Positions 36,240 to 47,887 of a stretch of DNA of 64,000 nt are shown here, piece after piece. The stretch is taken from contig NC_061120.1 of assembly GCF_002878395.1 (NCBI RefSeq), positions 95,776,583 to 95,840,582 on the forward strand. The letters are read 5' to 3'. The stretch comes from Capsicum annuum (taxonomy: Eukaryota; Streptophyta; Magnoliopsida; Solanales; Solanaceae). The notes under the pieces were generated by a model, which made no database searches, had not been told where the DNA came from, and was given only the letters and a program-made list of their open reading frames with translations. A program made the position numbers and the translations under genes. How positions within the stretch are numbered: the stretch's first letter is position 1; the number at the start of each line of letters is the position of its first letter.

Positions 36240-37015
36240 TTGAGAAAACATTAAAAAACGATCAAACAAAATAGAGAAATAAAAAAATGATTGAGAAAAA
36301 AAAGGAAAGAAAAAACATAAAGATCAAGAAAAAAAGCGAAGAATTAAAAAAATTGAGAAAAATAAAAATGAGAGGAAACATAAAAATTAAGTTTGGAAAA
36401 AATAGGAAAAAAAGAGAACTGAAAAAAATAAAAATGAGATCAAACAAAATAGACAAATAATAAAAAAAGAGTGAGAAAAAAAAAAGGCAATAAAAAAATA
36501 AAGATTAAGAAAAAATGAAGAATTAAAAAAATTAAGAAAATAAAAAATTAGAGGGAAAAATAAAAATATAGTTAGAAAAAAATAAGGAAAAAAAAAGAGA
36601 ACTGATAAAAACTAAAAATAAAAGGAGAATAAAGGTTAAAGACAAGCTAATTAAAAAAAGAAAAAAAATTGATAATGCTTGAGAAAAAAGAAAAAAAAGA
36701 AAAAAATAAAGTTTGAGACAATTGAATTAAAACATGAAAATAAAAGAAAAATAAAGGTTAAAGACAAGCTAATTAAAAAAAGGAAAAAAATTGATAATTC
36801 TTGAGAAAAAATCAAAAAAAGAAAAAAATAAAGTTTGAAACAGTTGAATTAAAACATGAAAATAAAATTAAATTAAAAAAATAAAAACTGAAAATAATAA
36901 AATTAATGAAAAAATAAAAAAGTGAAAATAATAAAAAAAATAGAATAATAAATTAAAGAAAATAAATAAAAAGTGAAAATAATAAAAAATAAAATTTGAG
37001 AGACAAATAAGTGTG
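36240..37015. repeat. A-rich (purine) tract with tandem repeats of 178 and 122 bp
   Basis: Almost only A and G with some T. The word gatcaaacaaaatagagaaat at 36260 recurs at 36438 (spacing 178), and aaaggttaaagacaagct at 36631 recurs at 36753 (spacing 122). The opposite strand gives a Phe-rich false open frame at 36262-36456. Confidence 0.85.
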
Positions 37016-37300
37016 AAAAGTTTTAAAAATAGATTTGATGTGTAGAGAGGTAAAATGGTACTTGCACTATACTTAAAAAGTAAGGAATGTTATTCTTTAA
37101 AGATATTTCTTATTGGGGTCAAATATTTAAAGTCACCCATATTTTGACCTATGACATGGAGTTTTTTGGTCAGTATACAACTCATATACACGGCTGAAAA
37201 TGGATCAAATTTCACAAAAAATAAGGCCTAAAGTCTGGACAAATTTTAGATGGGCTAAAAAGGGGCCCAAATCTCTACTTTATTCATTTATTGCCTTGTA

Positions 37301-38539
37301 ATTAATATTTGATCATTTATTTGTAATTTTATTTAATTTATCTAGATGAATCCTCGGGGAGTAAATTTTAAATTAAATTATTTCATTTTATTTTGGTCAT
37401 TCTATATTTTAATTCATTCTATTAGGCAAACTTAATCTCGTAAAATAATTTGGAGAATTTTTCATGTCCCTTCATAATTATTAAGTAGCTTAAATCCATA
37501 TTTAAAAAGTTGAGTTAATTATTTAGCCTAAAATCTTAATTCGAATAATTTTGTTAAAGTTAGAATTATTTTGAAACTTTGATGTTTAGAATACTACTTA
37601 GAATAAATTAAATGGATTAGTAGTAAAAAAATTCTATTAATTTGAAACAAGCTTTTTAAATAAACTCAAGATTTTAAAATAAGATTTTTTCAAGTAACTT
37701 AATAAATTTTCTCAACTTTAGCCAAATAAAAATTAATTCCCTCAGAAACCGCACTTTTTAAATTTTTGAAAGTGTCTAACACCTTGTTTCGAATTTACTT
37801 GAGTTCTTACCCAGATGTTGGTTATTTTTAAAATGGTTTTCTTTCAAAATCACTTTTTTTAAATGGTTTGTTAAATTTTCTAAAAATTAAATGCTGACTC
37901 TAAATATTTTTTCAAAATAAAAGCAAATATACTTCTTTTTATTTTTGCCACGAAGTTATGAAACATTTTGAGTAGTTTTGAAAATAGATTGTAACAATAA
38001 TAAGTAGTGTTTGAAAGCAATTATAAAAACTCAATTTACATAGAAGCATACAGTCAGGCAGACCTTTTTTCTACGAATAAATCATAACCTATATCAATTT
38101 TTTTTCGAATCACTTTAAGGCCACAAGCTTGCCTTTCCTCTCTCTTTCTATCTGTTCTTGATGTATAAACAACAATTATACACACCCATTAAAATAATAT
38201 CCTCTTTCTCAATCAATAAGAACCTATAATTATCAGTTTAATCTATGAATTTGTCCTAGTTAATCTTTGAGTTTTTACCCTTTTAATAATATGAATTCTA
38301 CATAATTTAGCATGAATAACATTGATTCCAATAAAGCAAATGTTATCTAACATCGCAGGATCATGGACAAGTTTCTAAAAATTTTAAAGGCTTTTAAGAA
38401 GTAAATGAAGTTTAGGATGTATAGAAACCTTATCTCAAAAAATGAAAACTCCCAAAGTTACAAAAAATCACCCATTTCTAAGCGTTTACTCATTTTTGGA
38501 AAAGTACAAATAAAAAATGAGTTTTGTATTTTTAAAAAC
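37301..38539. other. AT-rich region without recognisable features
   Basis: About 1.2 kb of AT-rich DNA. I see no coding similarity, no tandem repeat and no terminal repeats. Confidence 0.55.
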
Positions 38540-39089
38540 CAGATTCTGCCTTTTACACCGGCACTTTGTCGCTACTATAGTGAATTTGTCGTTGTAGCAG
38601 CCCGCAGTCTAGTTGGAGTTGGTACTGTAGTAGCACTTTTACTATTAAAGAAACACCATCGCTAAGACACTTTTATTTGCTGCAGCAGTCCTAAGATAGT
38701 AACTTGGGACCTTATCCTAGGCCAGGCCACTTTACAATGAATCTCTCAAAATTCGACATCAGAAATTAAATTTTCATGGTAATCTCTATAATCAAAGTTC
38801 TACTAACCTATTTTAAATACCAGAAGTTTCTATGACTTTCTTAACATGTCCTTTATCACAATTAATCAAACCCACTGATGCTCAAATTACTACCAGATTT
38901 TCTTAGACCATTACACCCTCAACATATGCCTAAGACTAGGACAGTCCTGAATTTTCAAAATATTGTCTAAGGAAAGATTAAATAGAGGTTCTACTTTCTA
39001 TTTTATCATAACAATGCTTTGTGTCATTTTATTAGATACCAATTTTTTTTCCCTTTCTTACCAAATTACAACTAACCTGAGATGATATA
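38540..39089 (-). other. Possible decayed LTR part
   Basis: Contains words such as cgctactatagtg and gttgtagcagcccg (38569-38605), which resemble the cgctatag and ctacagtgggat words of the LTR at 48090-50319. It lies just downstream (on the minus strand) of the Gypsy element 39090-44080, where a 3' LTR would be expected. The match is weak. Confidence 0.25.
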
Positions 39090-39260
39090 AAAACTACCAA
39101 GAGTAATTACCTGAGTCCATCTACAAATGTGAATATCGTCTGTGCATATCCAACTCCATCTCTTTAGTTGCTTCCTAAACCTGATGGTTCCTCCATAAAA
39201 TTTTCATGGACGAAATAACCCTAGTTCTCAACTTTCTCATATACCTATCCAGTATAAAAA
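39090..39260 (-). pseudogene. Chromodomain remnant
   Basis: Minus-strand words PIFILDRYMRKLRTR, SSMKILWRNH, EATKEMELDMH and RYSHLFV occur in the order and spacing of the Gypsy chromodomain, with frameshifts between them. In the intact domain the second last block has a Trp where this copy has Lys. Confidence 0.65.
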
Positions 39261-39328
39261 TTGGATTTTTTGTATAAGAGAGCTCCCACTCAAACAATTT
39301 AAAGTCCCAACGGATTATGTTTTTCATA

Positions 39329-40330
39329 TCACCATGTACGTCTTAAGCATGGATATTTGGACCACCAAATAAACCCTAGACAAGCTAGGAGGCAAGGACA
39401 ACTTATAAGCCACTGACCGTACTCCATTAAAATAGCAAAGGGTCTAATATACATCAGACTCAACTTGAACTTCTTACCAAATTCATCACACCCTTCATGG
39501 GTGACACTTTCAATAGCACTTTCTGACACTTCACAAAATTTACATCTCTTACCTTATTATCTGCATATCTTTCTATTAGCATTGAGTTGCTACCAACTTG
39601 ACCTTTGTACCAAATGCATCACACCCTTCATGGGTGACACTTTTAATATCACTTTCTCACCTTTCACATAATTACATCTCTTACCTTATTATCTATATAT
39701 TACATCTTTTACCTTTTTATCCACATATTCTTTCTGTTGGCTCTGAGATGCTACCAACCTTTTTTGAATAAACCTTTCCCATTCTATCGACTCCTTGAGA
39801 ATATAAGCCTTTAAAGGCCTTACCTAAAATGCATCAAACTATTAAATTAGTGACCTACATCTTCTACATTACAAGGTTTCAAAAAAAGTCACGTCAATAC
39901 TGGAGTGGTAGTTTTTGCTATATGCAAACTCACACTAAGGTATGTATTGGTCACGTTGACCCAAAACTCCATTACACAGGCAGGAAGCGTATCTTTAGAA
40001 AACTAGATTGTTTACTCCAATTTTCCTTCAATTTATGGATAGAAAGCTCTAATTTGGTTTGATCTATAACCTAATTTTAACTTCTCCTAAAACTTAGAGG
40101 TAAACTGAGTACCTTTGTATGACATTATAGAAAAAGGTACCCCATGGAGCCTTATAATATTCTTCATATAAATTATGTCCAACTTAACTACATTATAGTC
40201 AACCCCTACCAGGATAAAGTGAGCCAACTTTGTCAATTGTTGGCAATCACACATATAGAGTCGCACTTCCTTAAGGTCTTTAAAAGACCCATAAAAAAAT
40301 CTATGGTGTTTCTTTTCTTCTTCCATTCTA
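39329..40330 (-). pseudogene. pol: Integrase with internal duplication
   Basis: The core is seen at 40087-40326: QLTKLAHFILV, YMKNIIRLHGVPFSIM and GTQFTSKF. The C-terminal part follows with KVSPMKGVMH near 39640 and a second time as SVTHEGCDEFGKKFKLS near 39480. A direct repeat of about 133 bp (catcacaccc at 39484 and 39617) has doubled this part. Frameshifts are common. Confidence 0.83.
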
Positions 40331-40805
40331 GAATGGGCATTCTCTAGAAGGTGTCACCCAGTTCTTGATGTTCATACTTGACCCATTGATAATTCTTACA
40401 CTTGATCCCAAAATGTATTATATCACGCTTCCTTATTCGCCACCAATAATTTTGTCTAAAATCTCAATACATTTTTGTTGTACCCAGATTTATAGAGTAG
40501 ATTGTGAGCCTCTAAAAAAATAGTTGGATAAGTTTCCCACGCGAGGCACATAGATATGCCCACGAAACCTCAACACTCTTTCTTTATCTAGAATAGCTTC
40601 TTTAACCTTATCTTGGGATTTTTTTTTCTTAGGTTGCTCAACTTCTTATCTTCAAACTTGTTGCTCTTAATCATTTTTATAAAATTAGACTTAGGCTCCA
40701 CATGGGCTAAAAATACTCCCTCAATGGTCACCTATAATCTCATGGAACTATTAGTCAGAGTCTGTACTTCTCCAGCCAATGGGCATCACAACACCTTTAA
40801 CCATG

Positions 40806-41190
40806 CTAAACTCCCAGATTATGTCTGTATGCGTTAGCCACCATATTGTTCTTTCCTGGATGATCTAAGATTGAGACGTCATAGCCTTTGATAAATTCCA
40901 TCCACCTTCTGTGTCTCAAGTTCTTGTCTTTTTTCGTAAATATATGCTGCAAATATAATGGTATATGAACACTGCATACTTCACCCTGTAGAGGCACTGT
41001 CTCTAAATCATCAACGTAAAGACAACTACTACAAACTTTAAATTATGAGTGTTATAGTTTTTTTCATAAGGGTTCAGCTACATAGAAGTATAAGTGATCA
41101 TATTCAACCCCTGCATTAAAACAACACCTAAAGCAAATCGTAAATCTTCACAATATACAATGAAATACTTACCTTTAACAAGCAAGGTAG
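40806..41190 (-). pseudogene. pol: RNase H end of the Gypsy element
   Basis: The open stretch 40806-40997 reads LQHIFTKKDKNLRHRRWMEF and then KGYDVSILDHPGKNNMVA, the well-known end of the Gypsy RNase H with the DHPGK word (usually YHPGK). The front part is frameshifted. Confidence 0.88.
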
Positions 41191-41199
41191 GAATAGGAG

Positions 41200-41960
41200 T
41201 TGAATTTAACAAGGTATTTTTCTTTTAAAAGCTGTCCTCACACTTGTCATCCAACACAAATGGTAACTCTCTTTGAGTTAGGCGAGTCATTTGTGAAACA
41301 GTGGGAGCAAACCCATTGACAAACCGATAATAGTAACCGGCCAACCCTATAAAACTATGAAATTTTGTAACATTTGTCAATCTAGCCCAATTATTATAGC
41401 TTCAACTTTCTGTGGATCTACCATAACCTCTTCCTTAGATACTATGTTCCCAACAGGGAAACTAAAGACAAAAAATTTTATCACTTTGAATATTTTTCAT
41501 ATAGTTGGTTGTCCTTAAATAACCTCAACACTGTGCATATCTGAGATCCATGCTCCTCCTTGCACTTTCGAGTATACAAAAATATCATCAATGAAAGTGA
41601 TGATAAAATAATCAAAAATGTCTTAAAAACCCATTCATCACACTAATAATAGCAGCTAGGGCACTGGTCAAACCAAAAGACATAACCAAAAACTCGTAAT
41701 TGTCATAATGAGTTTGCAAAGCAGTCTTTGGGATGTCCTTCACCTTAATCTTGAGCTTATGGTAACTGACCTTAAATAATTTGTAGAGAATATTGTCTAT
41801 CTCTAAAGTTGGTTAAACAGATCATCTATCCTAGGAAAAATGATACTTGTTTTGAATAGTCACCTTATTTAGCTATCTATAGTCTATGCATATCCTCATA
41901 CTAAAATCCTTGTTTTTCACAAATAAAATATGAGCACACCATGGAGAAACAATTGGATGA
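41200..41960 (-). pseudogene. pol: Reverse transcriptase of the Gypsy element
   Basis: The catalytic box FDYFIITFIDDIFVYSK (about 41574-41624) is intact with both Asp. Upstream GGPH-type and PFGL-type words are blurred; downstream the VDPQKVEAI word near 41420 marks the start of the connection. Several frameshifts are present. Confidence 0.85.
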
Positions 41961-42181
41961 ATAAAACCCCTTTCTAGGAACTCTTGCAACTAGGACTTTA
42001 ATTCCCCCAACTATATTGGTGTTATTTGGTAAAAGAAAAAGGGATAAAGATAAAGATAGGGTAGGTTCCCAGCAATAAGTTTATATAAAAGTCAAATCAC
42101 ATTTTTAAGGAATACCGGGAATATCATTATAAAATACTTCCAGGAACTCACACACTACTATAATCAAAGTTATAGGAAGAT

Positions 42182-42560
42182 TTATTGAACTTTCTTCCCA
42201 AAGATGAGCTTAAATCTCCCTACACCCTCACTAAACAAATTCTGGACATGAATAGCTGACAAATTTCTCAAATAAGTAGGTTTATTACCTTCCCACTCTA
42301 ACTTTTCCATCCCAATCATAGCTACAGCATAATTCTTAGCATAACAATCGAGAGTATCATGATAAGAAGACAACCAACTCAATCGCAAGATAATATCAAA
42401 TTTCTCCATATCTAAGATCACTAAGTCTGCCAAAGTCTTATACCCCATAGACATCACAAGACACACCCAATAAACTTTATCAATACATATAGAAACCCCC
42501 CAAAGTGTAGAAACATACATAGGAGTATCAAGAAATTCACAATCTAAATCTCAACCCAAG
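42182..42560 (-). pseudogene. Aspartic protease, C-terminal half
   Basis: An open reading of 112 codons with LADLVILDMEKFDIILRLSW, LSSYHDTLDCYAK and MEKLEWEG. The consensus FDIILGMDWLS has become FDIILRLSWLS. The start with the active-site Asp lies in a frameshifted part. Confidence 0.83.
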
Positions 42561-42849
42561 GTAAACTTCACAGACACATAAGAAAAAGTAGACCCGGGAA
42601 AAAACTATATAGAAGTCATATGATCAAAGACAAGAGTAGTACTTATGATTACAGAATCATAAGATTACTCTTCTAGAAATTCCAAAGTAGTATAAAGATA
42701 AGCCCTATCACCACCTTGACCACCACCTCACTAGTCTAAGCACCACCTTTATCAAACTATTCTCCAAATCAATTGGACTTATAACCACCCCTCCCTCCAG
42801 CTTTACCACCATGGCCACCTTATGGATAATTCCTACTATGTCCTCCACA

Positions 42850-44080
42850 AATATAACCTATACTGACTAGAGCACTAGAAGCCAGTTGCTGAGATAACTG
42901 ACCTACAGATAAGAAATTAGGAAAATACCTCTTGATGTGGCCCAAACCCCAACACTCATTGAACCTAACGCTCAAGATAGGTCATTGAATTAACAATGAT
43001 AAAAATGTACACTGCTTTTGCATAAAGGTTAATAACTGACACCAAATAGGCCCCCTACAGACACAGGCATAGCCAAATGGTAAGCAGTGAAGAATGAAAC
43101 TAGAAACCACGACCTCTCAAACAAGTACCACTGAATTGACCAGATGTCCAAGCCTTATTTTATTTTTTCTTTACCTCTCTTTGTTGCCCAATCGCTTCAT
43201 CCTTTTATAAAACTCAAACACATCCTGCAAAGACTTGCTTCAACCCATCACTAACAAGGTAACCATCTAGATCCCTAAATTCAAACCTTTCACAAAGTAC
43301 CTAATGTGTTCGTCCTCAAAAGCAATCAGTAAAAGCGTAAAATGGAATAAGGCATTAAACTTGGCCTTATAGGTTGCCATATTCATATCACCCTGCACTA
43401 ACTTCAATAACTCGGCCTTCTTCTGATCATAATAAGTTCGAGGAACACACTTTTAAAGAAACACACTCTAGAATAGTGCCCAAGTAAATAATGGTAAGAA
43501 AGCCATGCACTCAACAAAGGGCTTCCACCATTACTTGACACCATGCCTCTTAGCCACACCCAGTATAAGAAGATGCTCATGACAATAAATTAAAAACTCA
43601 AAATCCTTATACTCAATTCTATGAAAAAATGAAGGTTTTATCATTATGAATGAATAAAATAGTACATGCTCATCAAAAGTCATCACTAATGCCAATACCT
43701 GTCGACAAAGCACTCTAATCCTAAAGCCATCATCCATCCTAGATTCCACAACAACTCTTAAGTTTTAAGGGTAGGGATAGAAATTTAGGAACTACTGTAG
43801 TAGTACTGGTGCCATCCAAAATGCCCAAAAAATCCTAATACCTGTTGAATCAATTTTGCAGTTATAGGCACTTGGGGTAAACCATTATACAAAGGCACTA
43901 TATTATCAGGGATTACCACTTCTTCTTATTGAACTACCACATCCTTATTTTGAGCCAACTCTGTAGTATCCCTATTATAGGGGAGGGGACAATGTCCTCT
44001 GCCTAGCTGGTCCTTCGACTTCTCGAGCTCTACCTCTAATAGGTGTTTCATTTCTTCCTTCTCGTATTGCCCTATCCCTT
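42850..44080 (-). pseudogene. gag: Gag, decayed
   Basis: The stretch 43531-43749 ends with YKDFEFLIYCHEHLLILGVA and RHGVK, the usual gag core word of this Gypsy branch (EFL-CHE-L--LG). A few Gly/Tyr-rich words near 42780-42900 precede a decayed knuckle near 42940. The start is probably near 44080. Confidence 0.7.
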
Positions 44081-44329
44081 AATTAATGTATGCCGTAAAT
44101 TGTAGCCTTAACAATTGATGCAGGCATTATTTTATGGATAGTTGTTGCTACTCTAGGTATTCGCTATTTATGAAACAGGAGTGAATGATATAAATTAAAA
44201 TTTGGATAAGCAAATACTAATTGGAATAAAATTGATTTTATTCTTCTTATAATAGTTCGATTAGTCAACGTGAGACACACGTGCAAAGCACGTACACTAA
44301 ACTAATTTAATTTAATAATATCCAGCTTT

Positions 44330-44440
44330 ATTTCTGCTTGTTACAATAATTTTGAATATTGCAGCTTTTCTTCTCTACTTTTCATCAAGACTTTTTCTCA
44401 TACACTTGAAAATGCTTGGCAGCTTTCCGTTCTGTAAAAG
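44330..44440 (-). pseudogene. Possible last exon of a lost host gene
   Basis: On the minus strand a T-rich stretch ending TTTCTTTTACAG, a good splice acceptor, is followed by a short open part RKAAKHFQVYEKKS and a stop. It is only a suggestion of an exon. A coiled-coil-like piece at 45634-45750 and an ATG start at 46051-46053 are on the same strand. I do not recognise the gene. Confidence 0.22.
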
Positions 44441-44789
44441 AAATGAGACAAATAAAGCACGTCAATAATCTATATGATTTCTATTATACACCCTAACATG
44501 ATAAATTTTCCCTCCGTTTCAAAAAGAATAACCTGTATTTCTTTTTAATTTATTTTAAAAAATGACTTTTTTCTTCTTATGACAATATTTTATTTCAAAT
44601 TTTCACATGGCATATTTAAACCACAAGATTAAATGATATTTGATGCATTTGACATATTTTTAATTTAAAACCACAAGATTCAAAAGTCTTCATTATTTTC
44701 TTAAACTACGTGTTAAGTCAAAGTAGGTCATTCTTTTTTAACATACGGAATAATTTTTTACACTATAAGTAAATATTGACATGTGATAA

Positions 44790-45540
44790 TGTTAGGAAAA
44801 GAAAAATGAAGTTTTGATGATGAACACAGTGAATGAAACAGGTTCTACAATATGTTTTATGCAATATGTTTCACACAAGTGAATCTACTACTGTCGACTG
44901 ATTAGCATGAACATCCTACAAGGCGGACAGGATGAAACAAGTTCAAATCCAAAAGAGTGCAGGAAATCCAAGTCAAGATAGGAAGGACATCAAGGAAGTA
45001 CAATTCAAACTAGCAAAAAAAGAATGGCAGAAGAAATTAAAAGAAGGAAAAGGCAATCCAATTCAAGTAAGGAAATGAGATCAACTGAGGGTTTCAATCA
45101 GGGTTGCTATAAATACAAGGGAAAAGATCAAAGCACGGCTTACACAAAAGAGATAGTCAACAATCAAGCAAACAAGTTCGTCCAGTTGAAGGAGAACCTA
45201 ATCTATACTTCTTAAGTCGTAGATCAATTGTAATAGGTAGGTTCTTTTAATTGTAATGTGTCATAGTTCTTGTACTCAATGATCTATAAACTGAGATAGA
45301 AGTATTTTTCTTCAAGTTGGGGAACTCGAAGATTTGGGAACACTTATCTTGGGTGAGATTTGTGTTTTTGTAGTGATAGAAATTAGAAGTTGCAATTCCT
45401 AAGTTACAAGAAGCCTTGTAATTGTTTGATTGTTGAGGCCCAAGAAGTTTTAGTGAAGTTGGGGTTAAATCCTGTAGAGGTATAGGTCGTAATTTTTTAC
45501 ACATTTCTTGAGCCGAGTGTTTTCCACGTAAAAACACTGT
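44790..45540 (+). repeat. Copia LTR fragment (Sirevirus type)
   Basis: Starts tgttaggaaaagaaaaatga with the agttttgatgatgaac block, has a gctataaatacaaggg TATA region near 45102 and the tttccacgtaaaaacac block at the end. These are the landmarks of the LTRs at 3615 and 11234, but from another subfamily. No internal region follows. It separates the possible exon pieces at 44330 and 45634. Confidence 0.65.
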
Positions 45541-45633
45541 TAGTATAAACTGATAAATACATAATTATACATATATTTTATCACACATCAACGCATAGAA
45601 CTAAATAAACATTAATATATGTGATGAGATGAA

Positions 45634-46060
45634 AGCTAACCTCAACCTTCAGCTGGTCAATCTCCCTAGATATTTTTTCGGTATGAGTTAATCAAATTGA
45701 ACTATTCACCCTCTCACTCTACGATTCGCGCTCTGAGCAGAGGATTGCGTATTGAAGCCTTAACTACCTAACTCTACTTTAATAAGAAACCAAAAAATTC
45801 ATGACGAGTGGAAAGTAAATAAGAATTTGATACATCAAGAAAGAGTTTAATCATTCAAAATATGTCTGATTTATGATATTAAAAATAATGCAAATTATCT
45901 ATCACAATACATAAAAAAATGTTGTCTTGCTGATTATAAAACATATCTACACACAATCGATGGATATTATTAGTTAAGAAAAAGGTGAATTAAAAAGAAA
46001 CTCACTTGATAAGTAGTTCATGTGATGTACAAATTCTCTTTCGAGAAGCCATTAAATATA
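45634..46060 (-). pseudogene. Possible coding remnants of a host gene
   Basis: Minus-strand 45634-45700 reads TEKISREIDQLKVEV, a coiled-coil-like peptide, with stops further upstream. At 46004-46053 an ATG is followed by ASRKRICTSHELLI and then GTGAGT, a good splice donor. Together with 44330-44440 this could be a small intron-containing gene disrupted by a Copia LTR. Evidence is thin; chance is a real alternative. Confidence 0.2.
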
Positions 46061-46429
46061 GAGAGGAAATTAAGAATAAAGAAGCTTTTATTTTTCTTTT
46101 GCTTTCTATATGGTTTGATTCTCACAAGAGTTTAAACGATTTAAAAATATTGATTTTATAATGTTCATACCAAAAGTAATGCCCAAAGTTCATATTAGTG
46201 TAAAAAGAAATAATAAATTCTGAAAATTTTCCAATTCTTAAGAAAATGGTAAGAAATTAATTTTGCTACTCAATTTCAAAAGATTGCCTAACCTGAGAAG
46301 TTATCAATCGAGAATCAAGATCTTGAAATATAGATATTTAGAAATAAATTTAATATTTAACAACTGCTTTTCAAATGGAGGTAACCAAATATTATGAGTG
46401 TGAATTTGAGATTTCTTTTTTTTTTTTCT
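46061..46429. other. AT-rich spacer
   Basis: No coding, repeat or RNA signal that I can support. Confidence 0.5.
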
Positions 46430-46770
46430 TGGTAAGAACTACAAAATATTACTATTAGAGTTTGTGACCCGAATTTTGTTGATCCGGCCCTGAAAAGTTT
46501 GCGGTGAGACCCATGTTTGTGATTTTTTGTGGGATTTGTAGTGGTAGCGGAGGGATCGGGCCGATACCCGTATGTTTTTGGGCTTAGGATTTATTTATAT
46601 ACACCTACTATATAAGTGCATTTAGTGGGTCGTTTTGGACGTAACATAAAAATACGACATTGAGACTACGTCTCATTCATTTACTCCTTTCCATTATAGT
46701 GAAAATCCTCCTTATTTGCCCGTGATTTTTTCCGCAAAGATTTTTACATGAATCTATATTCTTCTTGTTT
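46430..46770 (+). repeat. Copia-type LTR fragment
   Basis: A stretch more GC-rich than its surroundings with gtgacccgaattttgttgat at the start, a tatttatatacacc TATA region near 46590 and an end with tgattttttccgcaaaga, all features of the U3-R-U5 order of plant Copia LTRs. The boundaries are unclear. Confidence 0.4.
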
Positions 46771-47012
46771 TCTTTTACCTTGTGGAATTGCTAATTCTGC
46801 CTGATCATAACAATTACCTTAACCCTCAAAACAACCAATACAAATAAAATTTTGTATGGTTACCCCCAAAAAAAAAAAAAACAATACAAATAAAGAGCAT
46901 GGTTTTTCTAAAATAAAAAATATGGCCTCCTACAGCTTAGAAAAATAATTACTTAACCGTTGAATCAAATTCCTACATTTTTGTGATTTCTTGAAAGTGC
47001 TATACATATTTA
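46771..47012. other. AT-rich spacer with a poly-A run
   Basis: Contains a run of 14 A near 46867. No coding signal. It ends with the TTA target site of the next element. Confidence 0.5.
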
Positions 47013-47847
47013 GGCCTCATTTGTTTTTACTTAATATATTCTTCAGAACAAATATCGCTACCAACTACTATTGTAAACTACTACCATACCTACCACCTCT
47101 GTTATTTTAATTATATCCACTGCCGCCAACTGCACCACCATCATCAACAACTATCGGCGAATCCCTACTACCGAGCAACTCATATATCACAACTAGCATC
47201 ATCTCTAACTACCACGAATACATCATCAACCTCTACATATTCTTTGACCGCCACCACCACCATTGTCACTAGTGTTACCACCTCTACCATCACTTCAACC
47301 ACTACCATCGCTATAATCTATTACTACTAACAACCATCTTCACCATCATAGCTAACAACGTCTGTAACTACCATCAACACATTGTCAGCCATCATGCATT
47401 CATTTTTTAGTCATCACAATCAACACCTCTAACTACTAACGTCAACCAATTTCACATAACAACTATCATCACCACAATCAATCGTCACCATACACTATAA
47501 TGCCAACCATCACAACCATCTCCACAAACATTACGGATCAGTAACATCATCATTGCCACCATAACCACTATTACAAACCATCTCCACTATTATTAACAAA
47601 ATAAATTTTCTTTTTTAAATGAAATAATAATTTTATTATATTAAATTACATATTTTTTTAATATATAATTAATTTTTTATTTGAATTGTATTTTTTATTA
47701 CATAAAAATAAAATTCTTTTGCATATTCTGATGTTGAAAAATAAAAAATCTTAATCATTCAGTTTTTAGATCTAAAGCCAACTTCTTAATCATTCAGATG
47801 TACATTTAGATTAAGACGTCTGAATCTTAATAAAAACAAATCCAGCC
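47013..47847. mobile_element. PIF/Harbinger-like non-autonomous element
   Basis: Terminal inverted repeats: the left end ggcctcatttgtttttactt (47013) matches the reverse complement of the right end (47823-47847), GGCTGGATTTGTTTTTATTAAG, at most positions. TTA flanks both ends (47010-47012 and 47848-47850), the target duplication typical of the PIF/Harbinger superfamily. There is no transposase. The core 47050-47600 is a run of imperfect ACC/ATC/AAC trinucleotides. A subterminal word with tcttaatcattcag occurs twice near 47749 and 47782. Confidence 0.75.
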
Positions 47848-47887
47848 TTAATCTTTTTACTATCTCCTTTTTATCTGTGTTATCAAT

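Larger units (their letters stand above)
33235..37300. repeat. Foldback-like composite: T-rich arm, satellite, A-rich arm
   Basis: The left margin (33237-33330) and the reverse complement of the right margin (about 37050-37150) share gggtga, then a gaccc word, then AT-rich words and atttta/cccc words at similar spacing, so they look like diverged inverted repeats. Inside them come a pyrimidine-rich tract (33380-33860) and a purine-rich tract (36240-37010) on opposite sides of a tandem array. This is the layout of a foldback element or a large inverted-repeat insertion. No transposase and no clear target duplication were found. Confidence 0.4.
39090..44080 (-). mobile_element. Decayed Ty3/Gypsy chromovirus, LTRs not found
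   Basis: On the minus strand the order gag (42850-44080), protease (42182-42560), reverse transcriptase (41200-41960), RNase H (40806-41190), integrase (39329-40330) and chromodomain remnant (39090-39260) is intact, but every domain is broken by stops and frameshifts. It is a different family from the Tekay element at 18553: gag and protease words differ. Neither a primer site nor a convincing pair of LTRs could be found. Confidence 0.85.

Noticed and set aside
36262..36456. Phe-rich hydrophobic open frame on the minus strand
   Set aside because: It is the complement of the A-rich low-complexity tract.
45247..45537. Open frame of 96 codons on the minus strand
   Set aside because: It runs antisense through a Copia LTR fragment with recognisable LTR landmarks.
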